From Porphyra umbilicalis (taxonomy: Eukaryota > Rhodophyta > Bangiophyceae > Bangiales > Bangiaceae), in the NCBI GenBank assembly GCA_002049455.2, contig KV918853.1, positions 124,001 to 188,000 on the forward strand: 64,000 nucleotides of DNA. The letters are read 5' to 3'. The notes beneath the pieces were generated by a model. The model saw nothing but the letters and a program-made list of their open reading frames with translations, was not told the origin of the DNA and made no database searches. Positions 10,183 through 20,594 of the stretch are shown piece after piece. Made by a program: the position numbers and the translations under genes. Each line of letters begins with the position of its first letter. Positions within the stretch are counted from its first letter, which is position 1.

Positions 10183-13100
10183 GCCGGGTGCCCGACTTGA
10201 GGTTGCCCGGCGGAACGCGAAAGCGTACGGTGACAAGGCTCTTACGTCGTGCCCTTCGGCACCATGAGATCGCAGCCACGTTAGGCCCATGCCTGCGCGT
10301 AATACGAAGTTGCCGCCCTGTCTCAGACACGGGCGCCGGGGTGAGCATAGTGCGAACTAGTGTTCTCCCTTCGAACTGGATGGCTTACGCCGAAGAGTTG
10401 ACCACGCTTCCGCGCATCCGAGATGCAAACGACAATCGTCTTGTGACAAAGTATACCATACATCTGTATGTAGACACCGGAGGTGTGCGTCTATTTGACC
10501 GATTCCTCGTTGCCGACAACTTCTCAGTCCCGTGCATTCTTGGCACCGAGTTCATTGAACAAAACATCGAGGGCGTATTGCCGCGCTTGCGCAAGATCTT
10601 CTGGCAAGAGCACGTGCGCTGCACGGAGGAGCTACCTCGGCCAACGCCGATCTTAGCTTGTCTTAGCGACAGCGCGTGGGACCGCCACTGGCAAGATAGA
10701 CCCCCTCGGGCTCGAGCGTGCAAACAGGTGCGTGTTAACGGACACAAGGAGGAGTGGATCATGGCCACGTGCGACACCACTGGTATGGTTACCATCACAC
10801 CGAACATTCGGTTGTGCCGACACAAGTCCATGGCAGTCGCCCGCGGCATCGCCATCGTCAAACCGGACGAACCATTATTGGTCAAGTTATGCAACTTCGG
10901 CAAGGACCAAGTCATTGTTCGCAAGAACTCAACCTTGGGGTTTTCTGAACCCTATCAAGGGCCGATGCTTTCCGCCGTCTTGGATGACAACAACCCAAAG
11001 GGTGGAACCGATAACTCATTGGACGACGCGAGTCGTGACCCACTCGAGGACCTCGACCTCAGTGAGGCACCCGAGTACCTGCACAAGCAGATTCGAGACA
11101 TGCTGAAGACGCATTCGTCTATGTGGGATGGAACACTTGGCGTCATCCGTGCTACGGAGCACGCCATCGTCACTCCTCCCGACGCTCTGCCCATACGGGC
11201 CCAACCCTATCGAACCGGGCCGTTCAAACGGCTGATCATCGCTGATCAGATCAACAAGATGTTGAAGCTCAACGTCATTGCCCCTAGCCATAGTGCTTGG
11301 GCAAGCCCCGTGGTAATTGTACCCAAGAAGAACGGCAAAGCCCGATTCTGTGTCGACTATCGTCCGTTAAACAACATCACCAAGAAGGATGCTTATCCCT
11401 TGCCTCGGATGGAGGACTGCCTCGACTCCTTGGGAGATGCCCAGGTGTTCACGTCTCTCGACTGCACCGCGGGGTACTGGCAAGTACCCTTACGCAAGGA
11501 CGACCAAGAGAAGACAGCGTTCACGACGCACTGTGGTATATACCACTGGTTATCCATGCCTTTCGGCTTGACAAACGCGCCCGCTACCTTTCAGCGCGCA
11601 TTGGATATTATCCTCTCGGGTTTGAAGTGGCAGATATGCCTTGTCTACTTAGACGATGTCATCATCTTCTCCGCAAACGCGGAACAACACGTCAAAGACG
11701 TTGACACGGTTCTCAACCGTCTCCGCGAAGCCGGAGTTACCCTCAACTTGGAAGAGTGCACGTAGTTCTCTGATGAGGTCGAGTACCTAGGACACATTGT
11801 CCGCCCCGGGCAACTGCACGTGCAAAACAAGAACGTGGATGCTCTGAAGCATGCCAAGTTCCCAACAACAAAGACCCAGCTGAAAAGCTTCTTGGGCATG
11901 TGCAACGTCTATCGACGGTTTGTCAAAGACTTTGCCAAACGAGCAAAGCCCCTGAACGCCCTGACTAGGGCCGAGATCCCACCGGATTTACCACCACCGA
12001 CGGACGTGGCTATCGCCGCATTTGAAAACCTTCTCAACGCACTGCTGTGCCCACCGGTACTTGCCTTGCCGAAGGCCAATCGGAAGCTCGTCGTTGACAT
12101 GGACGCATGCGCCGACCAAGTTGGTTGTAACCTCCTTCAGGAGGAGCCGGGAGAACTGCTTCATCCTGTCGGATATTGGAGCCGAGGACTCACTGCTGCA
12201 GAGCAAAACTACTCCACAACGGAGCAAGAATGCCTCGGCGTCGTGTGGGCTGTCCTCAAGTTGGGGCACTTCCTCGATGGGCAACGGTTCCTCATCCGAA
12301 CGGATCACCAAGCACTTAGCTGGATCTACAGCACAACCGACTCAAGCGGACGCTTGATGCGATGGCGACTTCGCCTCTCCGAATACACATTCGATATGGT
12401 TTATAAACCAGGTGCATCGCACCACTTGCCCGACTTCCTGTCGCGCGCCTCTACGGTGGCGCCGCCAGAAGATATCCATGATGATATACCTTGTCTGGCA
12501 TTGGCCGAGACGGCCAACGGCTTAAGAACGGGGAGGTACACGGGTACCGACACACCGGAACCGGCGGAGTTCGAGGATGTTGTCGAAGCACGACAAACAG
12601 ACGACTTCAGCGTCGAGATGTCCACTCGCGTGGAGCGTGGAACGGCCAAGGCCTTCTGCCGCGATGAGCATCACGCTCTGTACCGCCGTGCGCATTACGG
12701 CAATCAACTGGTTATTCCAAAGTCTCTACGCGAACGCGTGTTGACCCTCGAGCACCACGCAACCGTGGCCGCCCATCCTGGTATGAACCGGATGTATTAC
12801 ACAATGCGTAAGGCATACTACTGGCCTTCAATGGTGACGGATATTCATTCGACCATCACCAAATGCACAACGTGTGCGCAAAATCGCCTCGCCTTGCGGC
12901 GGCACACCACGCCCTTGACCCTGTTCCAGGCTACCGAGCCTCTCACGGAGCTGTCCGTTGACATCTTTGGGCCCATCCCGGCCTCCAAGAAGGGCAACCG
13001 CTTAATCTTGGTTATCACCGACCGCTTCGCCAAGCTCACCAAGTGCGTCGCCTTGCGGCGAATCACGGCCATGTCCGTGGCGTCAGCCATCATCGACGCG

Positions 13101-14064
13101 TGGGTGTCCGCCTACGGGCCACCGGACCGGATCCTATCGGACCAAGGGCCCCAGTTCATGTCGAACTTCTTCATCGCTGTGATGAAAAAGCTTGGCATTG
13201 AAACGGTTCGCACCACGGCGTATCATCCCCAAACCAATGGGCAAGTTGAACGGTACAACCGTACCATGGCTACTCAGCTGCGACACTACGTCGCCGACGA
13301 CCCATCACTATGGGATGAGCTACTCCCGGTAATCACCATGGCGTACAATAGCCAACCACATCGGTCGACGGGCATCGCCCCATTTGAGCTCGTTATCCCA
13401 AGGCGGATCCCCAACCTCACGGTTCGTAACTTGCCCCCGGGCACTCCGCTTACCAATAAGGGAACGCTCAAGGACAGGTCACCCCTAGCTCGCAAACGCG
13501 AGTTCATGGCCCGCCTGCGCAAGCAGATCCCAATCGTAGTCGAGGCCTTGCGTAAGACGCAACAACGTTACAAACGTAACTTCGACCATCGGGTCGCAAC
13601 CCGCAATGCGGACGTCAAGATCGGCGACTACGTATACACGACCAACCACGATCGGCAAAACAAGCTGCAAAGCAAAGCCATCGGACCCTTCGTGGTCATT
13701 GACGCAGACGCGGACGCCTCCACGTTTGTCATTGACATCGACGGCGAGGAAAAACGCGTCAGCAGTGACCATGTCACCCCAGCTCCTCGTCCAACGACGA
13801 CGGACACGGTTCCACACCCCCTGCTAGATGGTCTAGACCAACGCAAGTCACCCCCGGCAACTGCCGATGAGTATGTGATCGACAAACTCCTAGGCTTACA
13901 CCAGACGGGTGACAGCTATAACGCTAAGGTGCGCTGGTTCGACTACGGGTCGAAGGACGACACCTGAGATTCCCTGGAGAACCTCCCCCGCAACCTGATG
14001 GTGCGTTTCCTTCGACAGAAGAAGAAGCATGTACCGGGGTACGAGTGGCAAACGCCAACGCGAT
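10176..14064 (+). pseudogene. Pol of element B: protease, RT, RNase H, integrase, chromodomain
   Basis: A single frame, open from 10050, with two internal stops. Protease carries SDTGAG. RT has FCVDYRPL and YLDD (near 11646). RNase H has VVDMDACADQ and RTDHQALSW. Integrase has the zinc site H...H...CTTC (about 12750-12880) and the core with LSDQGPQ and NGQVERYNR. A chromodomain follows at about 13870-14010 (EYVIDKLLGLH, VRWFDYG, ENLP). TAG at 11763-11765 interrupts RT and TGA at 13965-13967 interrupts the chromodomain, where Trp is usual. All catalytic residues are otherwise intact, so loss of function looks recent. Confidence 0.93.
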
Positions 14065-14108
14065 GAAGTCGCCGACAGGCCGGGCTCACAACCGTGGCCA
14101 GCATCGTC

Positions 14109-14549
14109 ATGGACTCCACGTGGATACCCACTATCCAACATGTCCATGTTACCGGTGACGGAGTTATCCATGCCGACGTCGCGTGGACAGAGTCAAGTAC
14201 AGACGTTGCACTTAAGGAAGTAATTCCTGTTGCGTGGCTCAAGTCCACTCTGCCGTCCATGACGCGCAACTTTGCGTATGATCCCCAACTTGCCCTGCGG
14301 CATTTCCCTCGGCTGAACCGTGTTTACGGCCCGTACACATATGTGTGGCCGAAATTCGCGCAGGCGACACTGATCGGGAGCGATCCCTATGTACCAGTGC
14401 TCCCCAACGGGTTTCTGGTACCTCCGGTGCAACACTTGGACTCAGTCCTTCGACGCTTGGTGACAACCACAGAGGAAGCAACCGTGGTCATACCAAAATG
14501 GACCAACACCAGTTGGTACGCTACTGCCATACGCGCATGTTTCGAGTAG
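14109..14549 (+). CDS. Dam/MT-like domain ORF downstream of pol (element B)
   Basis: ATG at 14109, in frame with pol after a TGA at 14062-14064. It aligns by eye with the corresponding ORF of A: VIHADVAW with AMPVDVRW, FPRLNRVYGPYTYVW with FEKLYAVWGPHTVDLF, and ATVVIPKWTNTSWY with ITLVAPRWQHQSWW. The NPPF motif of A is replaced here by LVPPV, so a methyltransferase activity would be lost in B even though the fold pattern is kept. It may be a structural rather than catalytic domain. There is no stop inside. Confidence 0.6.
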   Translation: MDSTWIPTIQHVHVTGDGVIHADVAWTESSTDVALKEVIPVAWLKSTLPSMTRNFAYDPQLALRHFPRLNRVYGPYTYVWPKFAQATLIGSDPYVPVLPNGFLVPPVQHLDSVLRRLVTTTEEATVVIPKWTNTSWYATAIRACFE

Positions 14550-14794
14550 GAAGTGCTTTTATCAGCAGACTCAAGGGATGCAAATCCCACAACATGGGCC
14601 ATGATGGCCTGCCACTTCCTTCATCGCTATGACGATAAACAGAAAAACTGAGAAGTGGATACAAACATGTCAAACGACAAACAACCACAAGACGAAGAAA
14701 CATCAACACCCTAAAAGGCATAAGCCCTCGACATTGGCAACCCACTTCCCCCCCGCCGGGGTCAACCGAGCAAGTCACTGAACAGTGAACCTCA

Positions 14795-16752
14795 CTACTC
14801 CTCGTCGTCACGACGACGCGAGTCCCGGCGGGAATTGCGGCTCGCGCCAACACTGGCCGCCGACTCCTGCGAGTCACTACGTGCACGCGTGTTGCGCGCC
14901 GAGTGCGGAGTCCCCGTCGACGGGCCCCCGCCCTCATGGGTCCGACGACCAAGGATGCTCTGCGCGTTGAAGCGCGCCGGCGCGGCCTCCTCCTGTGGCT
15001 GGATAGCCTCGAGGTGCTGGGCGAATCGCCCGTAGTTGGCAACGCCGTCAACGGCGCGAGCCACGGCTTGTCCAATGATGGACAAAGCCTACTCGACACC
15101 CCGTCCGTCCGCGCGCGCAACAGCGGTCCCCAGGCCCGCGATCTGCTCGACCCAGGCGTTAGCCACCGCCGACAAGGCTGCCCCACTGGGCGCGCGAGCG
15201 CGTACATCGCGCGCGCGCGCCGACCCAAACAAGGCAACCGCCGCGGTGGAAGACGCGCGGGTCGGCCAAGTGGCATCCACCGCCCGGGGCGGAGATGGCG
15301 AGCGATCGCGCCGCGGCGAACGCGGGCGGTAGCGGCCTTCTCGGGCGTCGCCAACGGCGTGAGCCCAGTTCCGACGACCACGACGCCACACCCCGGGATG
15401 GCTCGAAGTGATTCGAGCCATCGGGAGTGGCGCGTTCGGGTCCAACGCCCAGTCAAAATCGACACAAGGGTGGCGAAGGCAAAAGCCGTACTCCTTGGTC
15501 GGGTCGACTGTGACCCGCACCTGACGGGCTTTCCCGGAGTCGCGGTTGCGCCAGACAACGTCCTTAAGGACCTCCCGCCAGGGAAACGCCGTCACGGCTT
15601 GACGCATCTTGCCGTACAAGACGTACTTGGATTCGCCGTCGGGCGCGTCCTTCAACTTGGACGTATCCAACGCGTCGAAATGACGAAGCGTCTTCGCGTC
15701 CAAGTGGACGAAAAGCTTGTCCTCCTGCAGGGTGTGAACCCACGCAGCAACTAAGTTTCAGTAGTACTCGGAGTACACCTCCTGCCAGACGGAGCTGTAG
15801 GCGTTGCGCAAGCATCCGCCAGGTACGACACCACTACGGGGGTCGCCACCCACAACCCCGTGTGGGGCTCCCACGCCGGGATAGGCGGAAGCCAACGGGA
15901 CAAGTCGAATGCCCGTGGCGCACGGAGAAATCCAGCCGCCCACGTGGTGGGCATCAACTCGCGACCGCGAAAGAAGCGCGTGTCAGCGGCCCGACGGTGG
16001 TCGGATGGGAACATCGGCAACCGGAAGGGGTTCGGTAACCCGGTGACCCGCGGACTGCGATCCTCCTCGACGTTGTCGTTCTCCTCGTGTCTCACCAGCG
16101 CGAGCTGCTCGAGGTACGGCTCCAGGCTGGAGTCGTGCCCAAACGGGACCGAAAGGTCCTCGGCGAGAGCCCGCTTGAGGAAGACGGCCTTCGGCCAGTT
16201 GCGCAACCAGCGGCAAAACGAGTTGGACGCCGCCTCGACCGTCTCTGTATCCTTCACAGGGAACAGAAGCGCATTGGCGTACACCAAGCGGTGGAACGGG
16301 TGCAAAGGCACTTGGTAGCGCACGATCTCGTTGCGAAACGACATCACCTCGTACACACGACGCTGAGGGCCCTGGTTCCCAAAGTAGGGGTCCCCATGGA
16401 CCTCGGCCACGCGGTCGCCCGCATGGTCCGGCAACCCGGCTTGCGCCATCACGTCAACGAAGTCGGGCAACTCCTCGTAATGCGCGTAGACACGACGCGT
16501 GTGCACACGAGCGCGGTTGCGCACGCACATTTCGTACAGACGGTTGTCGGTGACCCGCGGGACCCCATCAACCACCTCCACAGGTTCCGCGTGTGCGTAG
16601 TACGAGCCGCGAGGCCGAAACTGGCGCAAGACCTCCGGGTCCGTGGAGCAATCCACTTTCGGATGGCCCCCCGCGGCGGCATGCGCCCCGTTGATGACCG
16701 CCCCGCCATCGGCAACGCCGACGTCCACCGCCATCGCGGCCGAATCTACCAT
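14795..16752 (-). pseudogene. Antisense ORF between pol and 3' LTR (element B)
   Basis: ATG at 16752 (MVDSAAMAVDVG). The frame runs to the LWVATPVVVSYLADAC segment, shifts frame near 15800, passes TGA 15758-15760, runs through KEYGFCLRHPCVDFDW, passes TAG 15089-15091, and ends at TAG 14795-14797, which is followed at once by TGA. The middle is Arg/Ser/Pro-rich (SPRRDRSPSPPR) and the C-terminus very charged. No known domain is recognised. It shares order and landmark motifs with the antisense ORF of A. It is opposite in strand to pol and would need its own promoter, presumably between 16752 and the 3' LTR. Confidence 0.65.
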
Positions 16753-16815
16753 AGCGTTGGCCTTTCGAGGGTGTTTACCCTGGCTGCCGACGCACCGCTT
16801 TACGCGCTTGTCGCC

Positions 16816-16929
16816 GCCGACGCAGCGCTTGCCGCCCTTGCCGCCGTCGCCGCCGGGCTTGCCGCGCTTGCCGCCGACGCAGCGCTTCCAGCCCTTGCCG
16901 CCGTCGCCGCCGGGATTACCAAGCTTGCC
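16816..16929. repeat. 57-bp tandem repeat, two copies
   Basis: GCCGACGCAGCGCTT recurs at 16816 and 16873, period 57 bp. On the minus strand it would encode a Gly/Lys-rich 19-residue repeat with GGDGGKG and KRCVGG. It lies just upstream of the antisense ORF start and between that ORF and the 3' LTR, the same relative place as the 86-bp repeat of A. Confidence 0.8.
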
Positions 16930-17555
16930 GCCGTGCGCGCCGCTCCCTCCACCCAGCGCAAACCCACACTCACCGGGTCCACAGTCTCGCGGTGTGCCAC
17001 CTCGCGGCGGCGCACCCCTACTCAACCTTGCCGTTAGGCCGCGACCTGTGCGTGAGCACGAAGACACGGGATGGCCCCGTGCCGACACAACACGGACCCG
17101 CGTCCCGGCTTTCGCCGTGTCGTCGGGGTAGTCAAAACCCCGACAAAGGAGGCGCCGCTCGGCGCCGACGACGGTCGCCCCAACACGTGTTGCACGACGC
17201 ACCTGCGCATCAACGGGTCTTAACCCCGACGCTCGTCGCCCGTCAACCGGCCGTCTGGCCTCCACGCCCACGCCGACGCCGACTCGCCTGCACGGACGCG
17301 CGTACGCGCAAGCGCCGATCGGACCCGCAGCGTCAGCTGCCCGCGACCCACGCCCACGCGTGCGTGGCCGGACGGTCGCGACCGACGACGGCGAACCGCC
17401 ACCTCCCCCCGATCGGGACTGGGCGGCGCGCCCCACACGGCTCCCGCCGCCTGGGCGGTTGCACCCGCGCGGGCCCGTAAGAGGCCGCGATCGCCCAATC
17501 GGGTTTCACCATCCTCGGATCTCACCGGGACGGTTCGAATCTCGCGTTGGAGGTA

Positions 17556-17951
17556 TGTAGCATATCTCTGCTCCCAATTGGCAATTGGCCACGAGTAGCC
17601 CCCTTGACTTGCCGAATCCACGGATTTGTGTGACTCGGCTTGTGGCACGCCCTTTGGGGGGTTACTTCCGCTTTGTTTATTTTTTATTGTTTGTTTGCTT
17701 GCCTGTCTTATCTGTGTGCCGGCACTCATTACGATCGCTTGTGATCGGACGGTCGATCGACCGGTGCCCTCGTTTGTATTAGATCACCGTGGGTCCGGGG
17801 TCGTCGTCGTGGGCGCCACCCAGCTCCCCATCGGATGCCCTTCAACAAAAGGTCTTTCTTCCTCGCCGCGACGGCGATAGAAATCGCTTTATTGCTTGGC
17901 TACGGTCGGTCTCAGTACACTGGTAATTGAACTAACGTTATTAATACAACA
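17556..17951 (+). repeat. 3' LTR of element B
   Basis: It begins TGTAGCATATCTCTGCT and ends TAATACAACA, matching 7913-8305 with about two dozen substitutions and two small insertions (a TG and a T). The preceding purine tract is poor (GGAGGTA). Confidence 0.93.
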
Positions 17952-18303
17952 GCTCTACTACCTGGACATGGTCCCACTGTCGGATATTGCTGCGGTGGCC
18001 TCTCTTCAGGTCTGGCATGAGCGCCTTGGGCATGTCAACGTGGCTTGCGTTATGCGGATGATCAAGAACAAGGACTTTGACGCACTCAAGTGCTCTTCCA
18101 TGGCGGTCAAGGACGTCTGCGAGCCGTGCGTTTCTGGGAAGGCGGCTATGACGCCTATGCCTAGTGCAGGAGGACTTCGAGTCAGCAAGCGCCTGCAGCT
18201 GTGCACTCGGACCTGGGCGGGCCAATGTCAGAGCCGTCGCGTGGCGGTGCGCTCTACTTCGGCACATTCACCGACGACTTCTCCCGCTGGACAGACGGGT
18301 TAG
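17952..18303 (+). pseudogene. Ty1/copia pol fragment (pre-integrase zinc site and integrase start)
   Basis: The frame begins LYYLDMVPL, then WHERLGHVN and CEPCVSGKAA, the HHCC zinc region of copia integrases. After a one-base loss near 18200 the next frame gives a VHSDLGGPM-type segment and FGTFTDDFSRW, the first integrase aspartate region. It is cut on the left by the LTR of element B and on the right by the TTAGGG-like tract. It is unrelated to the antisense gag on the other side of B. Confidence 0.85.
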
Positions 18304-18305
18304 TG

Positions 18306-18324
18306 TAAGGGTTAGGGTTAGGGT
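18306..18324 (+). repeat. Short TTAGGG-type telomere-like tract
   Basis: TAAGGGTTAGGGTTAGGGT is three units long. It lies exactly between the copia fragment and the truncated transposase. Confidence 0.7.
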
Positions 18325-18327
18325 CAC

Positions 18328-19064
18328 AACGCGCACAGAGCGAACTGTTCTCCCGTGGGGGGCACAACTCGCTGCACGGATGTGTTGCTGCCGTCGAAGG
18401 CATTGCCTTGCGCATTCGGCGGCCCCGTGTTTCGGAGGTACCGAACCCCTCGTCTTATTGGACTCGGAAGGGCTTCTTCGCCGTGAACGTCCACGCCGCC
18501 GTCGGCAGGGACTACAAGATCAACTTCCTGTCTACAGTGACCGCCGGGTCCTGCCACGACAGTACCGTTTTCTCGTCGTGCGGTCTGGCCGAGCTGTTGC
18601 ATGGGGAGGACGGGCTCCGCCCGGGGTATTGGGTCGCAGGTGATGATGCGTGCATTGCTTGGGCGCGCTTGCTGACACCTTGGCCGGGGAGAAAGCTGCC
18701 TTGGGAAAAGGATTCTTTTAACTATTACCATAGCTCCTCCCGCACCTTTGTGGAACAGGTGTTTGGGCAGATTGTTGGTCGGTGGGGAATTTTGTGGAGG
18801 TCTATCTGCTTCTCTGTCTCTGTAGCTGCCTTAATTATGCGTGTGTGTGTGCGTTTGCATAACTATTTGACAGATAGGAGCAGCCCCACGTCGGATGCAC
18901 TTCTCCCTGAGGACGGTGCAGGTGGGACTGGGGATGTCATCATGCAGGACCAGTGTGACTTAGATGAGCAACTACGTCGGCGCAGGCGTGACAGAGAGCC
19001 CTGCCCTCTCCGCGTAGCTCTTACACGCCGTCTCAAGCAGCTGCAGTGCCGTCGCCCATCGTAA
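18328..19064 (+). pseudogene. PIF/Harbinger transposase, catalytic part only (copy 1)
   Basis: DDE nuclease of the DDE_4/HARBI1 type. Landmarks are GCVAAVEGIALRI, YKINFLSTVTAGSCHDSTVF, GYWVAGDDAC, RTFVEQVFGQIVGRWGILW and VCVRLHNYL. The second aspartate (CHDST) and the catalytic glutamate (FVEQVFG) are present. The first acidic residue, normally the D of a DGIxI motif, is glutamate here. The N-terminal helix-turn-helix part is missing and the frame starts at the telomere-like tract, so the copy is truncated. It cuts and pastes DNA with TWA target duplications in this superfamily. Ends at TAA 19062-19064. Confidence 0.85.
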
Positions 19065-20594
19065 CTGGTCCGACAACTCATTCATGTAAACTATTTTCTT
19101 TGTACTCGAGGTATCAACCAAGAACACGGGCGCATAAAAAAGCACGACACACACACCAGCTCATGGGGACGGGGGCACGAAGGTCAGGGGCATCATTTGA
19201 CGGCCTTCAATCCCACGGCAGCCTACATCGGCCCATCTCCGCCCTCCAGCACCCACACCGCTACAACCTCTACCCACACAGCCGCATCACACCCCCCACC
19301 AACACGAAAACAAAAATCAGCCCACAGTCCACCGTGGTGGCAAGGTAAGCGTCATAGGGCGCCGCGCCGAGTACCGCAGCGACATTTGGCGGCTGCGCGG
19401 TGATGTTGTCGCGCTTGGTGTGCAACAGAGACCGGCCCCTGCCCCCCAAGGGCCACACACGCGGAAGCGCACCCCCCAGTGACACGCACGCAAAACAGTT
19501 CCCATCTTCCAGGGCGGCGGTCACGCGAGCTCCCCTCGCCACTGCGTGCTGCGCCGCAGCCGCAATCAGAGCAGTCACCATCGTCAAAAAGGAATGTTGT
19601 TCGCATCCGTGTCGCGTGCTGGGTCCTCCATGACAACGACTGCCGGAGCGACTAAGGTCGACCCCCTCCCCCCGCCCTGCACCCACCCCCGCGCTCAACC
19701 TAAAACCTACATAAACAAAACACCGGCCCCCGTTCGAAAAGGCAGGCACGCACACGCAGTTTTGGCGCCGCTCCGAGCGCCTCGGTGTGATTTGGGGTCA
19801 ACAAGATGATGTCGCTGGGCGTGGCGGCCAACGTCGGCCTGCCCCCACCGCCCCACACCACCAGCGCGTCCGCCGCGACCCGCACCAGCCGCAGCGCGCC
19901 CCGCAGTCCCACGTACAAAACCAGCTCATCATCGTCCGCCATATCGGCCACGTGGGCGCCCTAGCCAGCCACGTCGATCACGAGGGTGCCACCCGGGTTA
20001 CGTTCCCCGCCATCGCGGGGCGGGGCGATCATGGCTGACCCGCCCCCGCCACCTTGAACGCACCGCGCGCGGGCCCCGACGGACTACCGGTGCCGCAGAC
20101 GCCGCACGCGGACACAGACGAGCAGGAACCCCGCGTTCCCTGCGGGTGGCCACGTGGGCGCTCCTTGGCTGGGGTGGCCGCTCTCGGCCCGGCCGCGGGT
20201 CTCAACGCCCACAACGATACCGTGGAGTCCCGCACCGGCAGCTGCAGCCCCGCCACAAGCGCTCACACACGTGTACGCCCCCAGCCTCTTTGTTCGATAG
20301 GAACGGCGCCCCAGGTGCCGCATTGGGTGCTGTGGCGCTAGCACTTAGTTCTTTTGTGCCACCGAAGAGGTTATCGTCGGATATGGCGTCTACTGGCACG
20401 ACGTTCAGTCCCTGTAGATGAGAACATGGAAACCACAGTAACAAGAGCAGTGAAAACAAGACGAAATGCTGTAGAAATACCTGAAGAGAACCGTCCTCCC
20501 GCTCGCGACCTCCCATCTCCACTAGGAACCTACTGCAAAACTACAAGGGAACTGCCGTCCTGCCCATACCCTCCCAACGCGTCCACGCGCCAAA
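19065..20594. other. No confident gene; scattered minus-strand coding-like pieces
   Basis: Minus-strand pieces at 19700-19951 (starts MADMADDDELVLYVGLRGAL) and 20202-20420 (GLNVVPVDAISDDNLFGG, preceded by a TTCTCATCTACAG acceptor-like site) look coding in composition. They could be exons of one minus-strand gene, but no complete intron model is visible. The rest shows nothing recognisable. Confidence 0.3.

Larger units (their letters stand above)
7913..17951 (+). mobile_element. Ty3/gypsy LTR retrotransposon B, complete, 10.0 kb
   Basis: Both LTRs are present (7913-8305 and 17556-17951) around PBS, gag, pol, a Dam/MT-like ORF, an antisense ORF and tandem repeats. Domain order RT-RNase H-integrase-chromodomain fits Ty3/gypsy. 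The LTRs differ at roughly two dozen positions by eye (about 6 percent), so this is not a very recent insertion. Flanking pentamers (gtctt and gctct) are not an identical duplication, and the two flanks are different repeats (antisense gag on the left, copia on the right), so the locus has been rearranged or is a chimera of insertions. Confidence 0.93.

Noticed and set aside
17530-17560. GGTTCGAATCTC, resembling a tRNA T-arm
   Set aside because: No acceptor, D or anticodon arms can be paired around it; chance match just before the LTR.
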